From positions 1 through 64,000 of the forward strand of contig CAMLFH010000012.1 in NCBI GenBank assembly GCA_946479285.1: 64,000 nt of DNA. The letters run 5' to 3'. Under the pieces are notes generated by a model. It saw only the letters and a program-made list of their open reading frames with translations. It did not search any database and was not told the origin of the DNA. The DNA is from an uncultured Flavobacteriales bacterium. GTDB taxonomy: Bacteria; Bacteroidota; Bacteroidia; Flavobacteriales; Crocinitomicaceae. The position numbers were made by a program, and so were the translations under genes. Numbering within the stretch: the stretch's first letter is position 1; each line of letters begins with the position of its first letter. Of the stretch, positions 55,430 to 61,720 are shown in pieces.

Positions 55430-55445
55430 ATCCTTTTTGAAGGAT
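55430..55445 (+). promoter_or_regulatory. Hairpin in the sigma-factor leader
   Basis: ATCCTT-TTTG-AAGGAT, 20 bases before the GTG start; it covers the ATG of a six-codon reading frame (55444-55464). Confidence 0.4.
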
Positions 55446-55464
55446 GGATCCGAACTTATTATAA

Positions 55465-56004
55465 GTGTTAACGAAAGAAACAGAAGAACAATTTTCAAAA
55501 GGCAATCGAAAAGCTTTCGATGCTGTATATGCTGCTTATTCTGCGGCCATGTTCGGATTGTGTCTTCGCTATACCAGGTGTTCGGATGATGCACAGGATA
55601 TTTTGCAGGAAGCATTCATCAGGGTTTACAAGAGCTGTGAACAATATTCTGCAGATAAGCCTCTTGCTGCTTGGATAAAGACAATTACAATCAATACAGC
55701 TTTAACATATATCAAGAAAAATTACCGGTTTGAACTGCATGAAGATGATTCCTTCTTTGATGAACAGCAGGAAATTGAGTTCGATACCGAAAATCAGGAA
55801 CAGCTAAAAAAGAAATTAATCCAAATCCTGAATGAATTACCCGATGGCTACAGGACCGTTTTTAACCTGTTTGTGATCGATAACTTGACACATAAGGAAA
55901 TTGCAGCATATTTGTCAATTTCAGAAAACACCAGTAAAACCCAATATTTCAAAGCAAAGAAGATGATTCTTAGTTTGCTTGAGGTATCAATCAATAAAGC
56001 ATGA
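55465..56004 (+). CDS. ECF-type RNA polymerase sigma factor
   Basis: 179 residues. Region 2: NRKAFDAVYAAYSAAMFGLCLRYTRCSDDAQDILQEAFIRVYKS and KPLAAWIKTITINTALTYIKK; region 4: LNELPDGYRTVFNLFVIDNLTHKEIAAYLSISENTSKTQYFKAKKMI. The start is GTG at 55465; in the same frame an ATG at 55444 opens a six-codon frame that ends TAA directly before the GTG. It overlaps the next gene by 4 bases (ATGA), so the two are coupled, as is usual for a sigma/anti-sigma pair. Confidence 0.93.
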   Translation: MLTKETEEQFSKGNRKAFDAVYAAYSAAMFGLCLRYTRCSDDAQDILQEAFIRVYKSCEQYSADKPLAAWIKTITINTALTYIKKNYRFELHEDDSFFDEQQEIEFDTENQEQLKKKLIQILNELPDGYRTVFNLFVIDNLTHKEIAAYLSISENTSKTQYFKAKKMILSLLEVSINKA

Positions 56005-57560
56005 AACAGGAAAATAACATAGAGAAGTTATTCCAGGAAGCTTTCGAAAATTTCGAAGTCAATCCGCCTGTTTCTGTGAAAATAGAAATAGACAAGCAGC
56101 TTGGAACGAAAAGAAATAAACCAGGATGGATTTTGTGGTGGTCTACAATCGTCATTCTTCTTTTAACAGGAGTTGTATTTGCGGTTGTTAAAGGCGGGTT
56201 TTATAATTCTTCTTCTGATCCCGGATTGACAGGATCAGAGCAGCATGCAACTGCTTCAAAAGGGCATTCAAAAACAAATGAAACCAATTCCGATGATCAG
56301 CTGACTTCAGAAGGGGATTCTGAAAATAATCAGTCTGAATTAACTAGTGGAAGTGAACCCGGAAAGACCGAAAAGCAAAAAGCGGCAGCAGCGTCAGATG
56401 ACAAGAAGACAGCGTCAGAGCAGTCAAGCTCATCGAAAACCAAACTGAAAAACAGAAGGGCCTTTTCAGCTAAGAAAAAAGCTGCAACAGCAGACAAAAT
56501 CAAGAACGAAAAGACGAATGGATTAACTTCCGGTAAAAAGGAACCTTCCGGTTCGGCACAAAAAACACCTGTGAAAACAACGGTTTTGTCGGATAAGTCA
56601 AAATCGGCATCTAAAAGTTCTTTGAAAACAACTTCGAAAAGAGGAAAGAATTTTTCAGTAAAAAAGAAAGGTCCTGATTCAGGCAATGAAGGACAAAGTG
56701 CTGCAAAAGGAAGTAAAAACGAAATTCGGGAAGAACTTCCCCTAAGCGATGAAAAACAGCCGAAAGTAGTACCCGTACTAAAATCCGAAAAGGAGAATCC
56801 CGCCGAAAAGAGAGCAGAGCCGGCTGATTCCATAGCCAATGTGGTTGCTTCAGCAGATTCAACGGATAAATCGGAAACTGAGACTTCGGCGGTCAAACCT
56901 CCAAAAGATGATTCAAAAGCGCGCAACTGGATGGTGGAAATCTATGGTGGTCCTCGTTTTGGGGCGAAGACTTCTAAAACGGATTTTGCCTTGAAAAGTG
57001 CAAACTCTTACCAGATCGGTTTAGGTTTTTCAAGAAAATTGAATCTTGGACCGCTGAAATATCTAACTCTTGACGGTGAATACGGTGGTGGTAAAGAATC
57101 TTATCGCCAGTCAACAACTACAAGTTCAGTCTTTCTTGCAGGTATTGATTCGATTCCTGTTTTGGATACATCGATGACAGATACGTTGGGTTATACTTAT
57201 GTCAATAATTACGATACACTGAACCAAACTACCGAATTGACTAATAATGCTCAGATAACCCGATTTGCATTTGGTTTGAGAACTCAGTTTAATTTCGATT
57301 TGGGAAGCGGATTTGGTGTAGCGGTAAGTCCGGGCTATTACTATTCAAGAAGCAAGTACCAGTTTTCCGATAGCTCAAGTACCAGTTCCAGTTCACAGAT
57401 CTTATTGAATTTGAGTCTCTATTATGACTGGAACCGTTTCCGTTTCCGTGTTGGATTGGATTCACGCTATGAGCTCATGGGGAAAAATCAACATGCATAC
57501 TTCGACCGCAGAAAATCCGTTTTATTCACCCCGCAATTTGGAATTGGATTTAAGTTTTAG
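56001..57560 (+). CDS. Trans-envelope protein, anti-sigma candidate (single TM, linker, outer-membrane barrel)
   Basis: 519 residues. N-terminal cytoplasmic part 1-40 (NIEKLFQEAFENFEVNPPVSVKIEIDKQL), one membrane segment about 42-64 (GWILWWSTIVILLLTGVVFAVV), a low-complexity Ser/Lys/Glu-rich linker of about 240 residues (68-305), and about 210 residues of beta-barrel (WMVEIYGGPRFGAKTSKTDF, then RFRFRVGLDSRYELMGKNQHAYFDRRKSVLFTPQFGIGFKF). Such a layout lets one chain join the cytoplasm to the outer membrane. It is coded by overlap with the ECF sigma factor, so the N-terminus probably binds that sigma factor. It matches the pattern of dual membrane-spanning anti-sigma proteins reported in Bacteroides (family knowledge, not a search). 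Confidence 0.8.
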   Translation: MKQENNIEKLFQEAFENFEVNPPVSVKIEIDKQLGTKRNKPGWILWWSTIVILLLTGVVFAVVKGGFYNSSSDPGLTGSEQHATASKGHSKTNETNSDDQLTSEGDSENNQSELTSGSEPGKTEKQKAAAASDDKKTASEQSSSSKTKLKNRRAFSAKKKAATADKIKNEKTNGLTSGKKEPSGSAQKTPVKTTVLSDKSKSASKSSLKTTSKRGKNFSVKKKGPDSGNEGQSAAKGSKNEIREELPLSDEKQPKVVPVLKSEKENPAEKRAEPADSIANVVASADSTDKSETETSAVKPPKDDSKARNWMVEIYGGPRFGAKTSKTDFALKSANSYQIGLGFSRKLNLGPLKYLTLDGEYGGGKESYRQSTTTSSVFLAGIDSIPVLDTSMTDTLGYTYVNNYDTLNQTTELTNNAQITRFAFGLRTQFNFDLGSGFGVAVSPGYYYSRSKYQFSDSSSTSSSSQILLNLSLYYDWNRFRFRVGLDSRYELMGKNQHAYFDRRKSVLFTPQFGIGFKF

Positions 57561-57570
57561 AACAACTTTC

Positions 57571-58476
57571 CTAATTAATAGTATTCCGGGGATGAAATGT
57601 CAAAATCGCATCGCGTAAAAAGCGCTGGTCCAAATGCGTGTAAATTTCGGTGGTAGTAATGTTTTCGTGACCAAGCATATCCTGAACGGCTCGTAAATTT
57701 GCTCCGCCTTCTATCAAATGAGTGGCAAAAGAATGTCTAAAAGTATGCGGACTGATTTTTTTCTTGATCCCGGCCGCTTCTGCTAATCGCGTAACGATGG
57801 TATAGATCATGATCCGGGTAAGTTGCGCGCCTCGCCGATTCAGGAATATGATGGCTTCACTGCCTTTTTTTACGGGCACGTTTTCACGGTCGCTTTCAAC
57901 GTAAATTCCCACCTCTTCAATCACGCTCGGACTCACGGGAACCAATCGTTCCTTGTTTCCTTTTCCGATCACACGAATAAAACCTTCGTCAAAAAAACAA
58001 TCTTCAAACCTTAAGGAAACCAATTCGCTAACCCGTAATCCACAGCTGTAAAGTGTTTCAAGAATCGCCTTGTTTCGCTGACCTTCATTCGAACTCAGAT
58101 CAATAGCTGCGATCATCGCGTCAATTTCTTCAATCGTTAAGACTTCGGGTAATTTCCTTCCGATTTTAGGCAGTTCCAAACTTTCGGAAGGATCGTCTTT
58201 CCGGATATCTTCCATGAGTAGAAAATCGAAAAACTGCTTCCAGCCACTAATAATTCTTGCCTGTGAGCGAGCGCTTAAGCCCATGTCGTACAATTCGGCA
58301 ATGAATTGTTTTAAATGTCCGGCTTGAATGTGCTCGGGAGAAAGTGTGTAAGATTCGCAAAAGTCACGTAACTTAGCAATGTCCTGTTGATAGGCAAAAA
58401 TGGAATTTTCTGCCAGGCTTCGTTCTATTTTCAGGTAATGAACAAATTGTTTAATAATACGTTCCCAATCTTTCAC
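57571..58476 (-). CDS. xerD: Tyrosine recombinase XerD
   Basis: 301 residues, standard length. Catalytic residues in the expected places: R148 (SCGLRVSEL), K172, H244-x2-R247 (HTFRHSFATHL), H270 and Y279 (TTTEIYTHLD). N-terminal SAM-like core-binding domain 1-100. Resolves chromosome dimers at dif. Start GTG at 58476; the neighbouring aroQ ATG is only 2 bases away on the other strand. Confidence 0.93.
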   Translation of the reverse strand: MKDWERIIKQFVHYLKIERSLAENSIFAYQQDIAKLRDFCESYTLSPEHIQAGHLKQFIAELYDMGLSARSQARIISGWKQFFDFLLMEDIRKDDPSESLELPKIGRKLPEVLTIEEIDAMIAAIDLSSNEGQRNKAILETLYSCGLRVSELVSLRFEDCFFDEGFIRVIGKGNKERLVPVSPSVIEEVGIYVESDRENVPVKKGSEAIIFLNRRGAQLTRIMIYTIVTRLAEAAGIKKKISPHTFRHSFATHLIEGGANLRAVQDMLGHENITTTEIYTHLDQRFLRDAILTFHPRNTIN

Positions 58477-58478
58477 TT

Positions 58479-58910
58479 ATGCGCATTCTGATTCTCAATG
58501 GCCCGAATTTAAATCTTTTAGGAACACGAGAGCCTGAAATTTATGGAAATCGTACCTTTTTGCATGTTTTGGAAGAGTTGAAGAAAAACTTTCCCGGCGA
58601 AATTGACTACATCCAAAGCAATGTGGAGGGAGAATTGATCAATGCACTGCATGAGTCCAAACACAGCGGAATTATTCTCAATGCCGGCGGTTATACGCAT
58701 ACCAGTGTTTCAATCCGCGATGCTATTGCGGGAATCGAGATTCCGGTAGTAGAGGTCCACATCAGTAACCTTGCACAGCGCGAAGAATTCCGTCACAATT
58801 CATTGATTACGGCTGTCTGCGAAGGCTCAATCATGGGTTTCGGAATGGACGGCTACCGGTTGGCTTTGGAATGGTTTAACGGGAATCAACGCGGGAAAAT
58901 CGGGTATTGA
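58479..58910 (+). CDS. aroQ: 3-dehydroquinate dehydratase, type II
   Basis: 143 residues. LILNGPNLNLLGTREPEIYG, QSNVEGELINALHES, LNAGGYTHTSVSIRDAI and VEVHISNLAQREEFRH identify type II DHQ dehydratase of the shikimate pathway, with catalytic Y22 and H102-region. Starts on ATG at 58479. The downstream gene-free region begins a repeat element. Confidence 0.97.
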   Translation: MRILILNGPNLNLLGTREPEIYGNRTFLHVLEELKKNFPGEIDYIQSNVEGELINALHESKHSGIILNAGGYTHTSVSIRDAIAGIEIPVVEVHISNLAQREEFRHNSLITAVCEGSIMGFGMDGYRLALEWFNGNQRGKIGY

Positions 58911-58916
58911 TTTATT

Positions 58917-59487
58917 AACCACAAAGCACACGAGGCGCACGAAGTTTTTTATTTTTTGATGTAGTAGGATAAAGAGATGTTTTTTCTTAACTTATATAAG
59001 AAAAGCACTATTCAACGGAATCAAAAAATTATGAAAAACAAGAGGAATGGATGAAAATCATTTACCAATCAGCATTAAAAGTTCATTCGACTTTAGGACC
59101 AGGTTTACTGGAATCAGTTTATGAAACTTGTTTGTGGCATGAACTGACAAAAAGAGGGTTGTTGGTGGAAAGACAAAAAATTTTGCCAATCAATTATGAT
59201 GGAATTATTATTGAGTCAGGATTGCGATTGGATTTGTTCGTGGAACAAGAAATAATCTTTGAATTGAAATCGGTAGATTTTTTGGCGCCTGTTCATCAAG
59301 CTCAAATTTTAACCTACATGAAATTGGGTAAAAAGGAATTGGGTTATCTCATTAACTTCAATGAAAAACTATTAAGAAATGGTTAAAGCGTTTCACATTA
59401 AGAGGAAATATCGATCAGTAAAGTTTATTTACTTTGTGTTCTTCCTACTCAATGGCACCAAAAAAAGCCTTGTGTGCTTAGTGATTG
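58917..59487. mobile_element. Candidate repeat-bounded mobile unit carrying a GxxExxY gene
   Basis: Left end AACCACAAAGCACACGAGGC plus GCACGAAGTTTTTT (58917-58950). Right end around 59466-59487 (AGCCTTGTGTGCTTAGTGATTG), the reverse complement of which is similar (CACTAAGCACACAAGGCTTTTT). One GxxExxY coding frame lies inside. The second unit 59489-59670 starts two bases after the first ends. Confidence 0.6.
59051..59386 (+). CDS. GxxExxY protein (C-terminally shortened)
   Basis: 111 residues. IYQSALKVHSTLGPGLLESVYETCLWHELTKRGL has the G-x-x-E-x-x-Y signature (GLLESVY), then ELKSVDFLAPVHQAQILTYMKL and LGYLINFNEKLL. These proteins are of unknown function and often occur in repeat-bounded or intergenic contexts. 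It ends at LLRNG, while a +1 shift would read NGLKRFTLRG, the pattern expected at the family C-terminus, so the last ~10 residues may be lost by a one-base deletion. Start ATG 59051 is used; upstream ATG at 59031 is in another frame. Confidence 0.75.
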   Translation: MKIIYQSALKVHSTLGPGLLESVYETCLWHELTKRGLLVERQKILPINYDGIIIESGLRLDLFVEQEIIFELKSVDFLAPVHQAQILTYMKLGKKELGYLINFNEKLLRNG

Positions 59488-59488
59488 T

Positions 59489-59670
59489 AACCACAAAGCA
59501 CACGAGGCGCACAAAGTTTTTGATTTAACGATTAAAGAATTATTACGAAATGCTGCAAGCATTTCACTTAAGAAGAATTATTCTATCAGTAAGTATATTC
59601 TTTGTGCTCTTCCTCCCAAAGGGATTAATTAAAAAAATCCTTGTGTACTTCGTGCGCTTCGTGGTCAATG
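59489..59670. mobile_element. Short copy of the GxxExxY unit (ends only, MITE-like)
   Basis: Starts with AACCACAAAGCACACGAGGC as in 58917, continues with a diverged copy of the last ~25 codons of the GxxExxY gene (AATTATTACGAAATGCTGCAAG...), and ends in TCCTTGTGTACTTCGTGCGCTTCGTGGTCAA, the inverse of the left end. About 180 bases with no coding capacity. Confidence 0.55.
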
Positions 59671-59706
59671 AACTGAGGCGTCGTGTACCTAAAAGTTTTA
59701 TTCAGT

Positions 59707-60483
59707 TCATTTATTCTCCGATTCCAAAGTAATCAATCTCGCCAATCCCAGTGAAATTACCCGGTTGATACTGTCATTGTTGGTGTGAAGAATTCTGAAA
59801 TTGTGCCAGGTAATGGAATGATCGTAAACTTTCCCGATTCCATCAATATACCCTTGGATTGCTTTTCCGTCTCTTGGTTCTGAACGCTCATTGATGAATA
59901 ATGAAACCCCAATTCCTTTTCCATTCACATCATCCACGAAACCCAGTCCTATAAGGGAATCTTTGTTGTTTTTTTGTGTGATTTCAGATCGGGATATCGT
60001 ATCAATCTGACCTCTTCCGTCACCGGGTAAATAAAAATACGTGAGTCTTTCTTTCCTGCCTTCCTTGCTGCTTTCCTGTTTGTTTTTATGGGTGGGGTCA
60101 GTTTGCTCATCGCATTTTCTAGGTGAAACCAGTAGCAGTGTAATTCCAATCATTGCCGGTAAAGCCTGCACAAAGAAGATCTTTTTGTCAGCAGTTAATG
60201 CACCGTAAATTCCGGCTACTGAAACGCAGATCAGGAAAAACAAACTGACATTGAAACGCCATTCCGGATTACAGATAAAAAATGTCCAGATCAATCCTGC
60301 TGCCAGGAATCCGTTGTACAATCCCTGGTTGGCGGCCAGTGCTTTCGTTTTCGGGAACAGGTCCTTTTCGAAATTCTTAAACGTTTTCGGACCTTTGGTC
60401 GTCCAGGCAAACATTTCAAGCCACATCACATAAACGTGGAACAATGCCACAATTCCGATTACAATTTTAATAGCGATTTCCAT
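59707..60483 (-). CDS. DUF1304 membrane protein fused to a C-terminal domain of unknown function
   Basis: 258 residues. Residues 1-118 are the DUF1304 pattern with four hydrophobic segments (VALFHVYVMWLEMFAW, KALAANQGLYNGFLAAGLIWTF). After a charged linker (RKCDEQTDPTHKNKQESSKEG) about 110 residues follow (GDGRGQIDTISRSEITQKNN, GIGVSLFINERSEPRDGKAIQGYIDGIGKV) that I do not recognise. DUF1304 proteins normally end near 118-120. The gene starts 28 bases after the structured repeat copy 2. Confidence 0.8.
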   Translation of the reverse strand: MEIAIKIVIGIVALFHVYVMWLEMFAWTTKGPKTFKNFEKDLFPKTKALAANQGLYNGFLAAGLIWTFFICNPEWRFNVSLFFLICVSVAGIYGALTADKKIFFVQALPAMIGITLLLVSPRKCDEQTDPTHKNKQESSKEGRKERLTYFYLPGDGRGQIDTISRSEITQKNNKDSLIGLGFVDDVNGKGIGVSLFINERSEPRDGKAIQGYIDGIGKVYDHSITWHNFRILHTNNDSINRVISLGLARLITLESENK

Positions 60484-60510
60484 AGTTTAAATTTTTAAAT
60501 TCCCCCTTTA

Positions 60511-60564
60511 TGCTTGCGCTGATCGCATGTCGCCAATAGCTTTAGCGATGGCACAAGCTACAGC
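60511..60564. repeat. 54-nt structured leader repeat, copy 2
   Basis: TGCTTGCGCTGATCGCATGT...GCACAAGCTACAGC is the reverse complement of 23381-23434 with one mismatch. It lies 28 bases upstream of the DUF1304 gene (minus strand). Confidence 0.85.
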
Positions 60565-60573
60565 GTAGGAGCA

Positions 60574-60595
60574 GGAGGGGGATAAAGGGGGAGGA
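60574..60595. repeat. 22-nt G-rich repeat, copy 2
   Basis: Identical to 23468-23489 in the same orientation, although the neighbouring 54-nt repeat is inverted between the two sites. Confidence 0.9.
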
Positions 60596-60614
60596 AGTTG
60601 ATTTGTTACTAAAA

Positions 60615-61409
60615 CTAAGATTTTTTTACTCCAACAATCGAATACATCATCGGGATGAAGTTTCCAAGATGTTTGATCCGAAATTTCCCAGGTGCAAATT
60701 CTTCCGTATGCGCAAAACAATTGTAATTCGAGAAATCGTATTCCTGCAAATCCTTCAATTGAATTCCCTGCTTCAATAAACTGGTGATAACTTCACTCAT
60801 TCCATGGTTCCAGCTCACGGAGGTTGTTTTGATTTCGGCTTCCCTGTCCGCATAAGTTCCGCTGGCTGTTTCCACAATGGGCTCTGACTTGAAATAACGA
60901 TAGCCTACTTTTTGGAAATCATCATCAAACATCCAAACTACCGGGTGGAATTCTACAAACACAAATTTCCCGTTCGGTTTCAGAAAATGGTTAACTACGG
61001 AAGCCCAACGGTCCAAATCCGGAAGCCAGCCAATAGTTCCGTAGGAAGTGAAAACAAGGTCGAATTCACCTTCCAGTTGGTGAGGAAGATCGTATAAATC
61101 ACAGCAAACAAAGCTTGCGTCAACGTTTAATTTTTCGGCTGTTTCTCGTGCTTTATCAATGGCTTTATCCGAAATATCAGCTCCAACAGTACTTGCGCCC
61201 ATACGCCCCAGTGAAATAGTGTCCTGTCCGAAATGACATTGCAAATGCAGAATGCGTTTTCCCTTCACGTCTCCCAATAAGGCCAATTCAGTTTCCTTTA
61301 ACGAGCTTTTTCCTGCTAAAAATCCCTGCTGATCATAAAAATCGGATTCCACATGTGGATCAACACGCTGATTCCATTGTTCTTTATTGATCTCTTTATA
61401 ATTCTCCAT
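60615..61409 (-). CDS. Class I SAM-dependent methyltransferase
   Basis: 264 residues from the ATG at 61409. RILHLQCHFGQDTISLGRMGASTVGADISDKAI is motif I of Rossmann-fold methyltransferases; FDLVFTSYGTIGWLPDLDRW and FVFVEFHPVVWMFDDDF are later motifs. The substrate is not evident; similar proteins are small-molecule methyltransferases. The upstream reading to 61436 adds MHSILINRV, not needed for the fold. Confidence 0.85.
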   Translation of the reverse strand: MENYKEINKEQWNQRVDPHVESDFYDQQGFLAGKSSLKETELALLGDVKGKRILHLQCHFGQDTISLGRMGASTVGADISDKAIDKARETAEKLNVDASFVCCDLYDLPHQLEGEFDLVFTSYGTIGWLPDLDRWASVVNHFLKPNGKFVFVEFHPVVWMFDDDFQKVGYRYFKSEPIVETASGTYADREAEIKTTSVSWNHGMSEVITSLLKQGIQLKDLQEYDFSNYNCFAHTEEFAPGKFRIKHLGNFIPMMYSIVGVKKS

Positions 61410-61720
61410 GACACGGTTAATCAAAATTGAATGCAATTAAAGGTCGGGAATTTAGTTTGAACAATGCTCCGATTTCTGAATTTCTTTTCCGGAATCGATT
61501 TTCAGACCAAAAAAGAGTTATTCAAAGACTGAAATTTTGGTTTTGAAGCAGTTTATTAAGTGATAATTCATAACTATTTGTGTATCAATCATCTAATCGC
61601 TTCATTTTTATGCTGTTAATTTATTTTTTATTTGTTAAAAATTAAAATTTTAACATCGTGAATTGTTTTAATTCAAACATTAGTTGTAATATCCCTCCAG
61701 CTAACATTAAAACGCTGTTT
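61410..61720. other. Gene-free AT-rich stretch of 311 bases
   Basis: No coding frame. It has an inverted repeat TGTTAAAA...TTTTAACA (61633-61655, spacer 7) ahead of the metalloprotease gene, which might be an operator; no clear TTG/TAnnTTTG pair. Confidence 0.5.

Noticed and set aside
56330..56926. Long reading frame on the minus strand (198 codons)
   Set aside because: It is antisense to the low-complexity Ser/Lys linker of the trans-envelope protein; the composition bias makes long open frames on both strands, and its product (FSF/SSD runs) has no domain.
57571..58476. Phage integrase
   Set aside because: Length, conserved residues and neighbours fit chromosomal XerD; no phage genes, att repeats or tRNA nearby.
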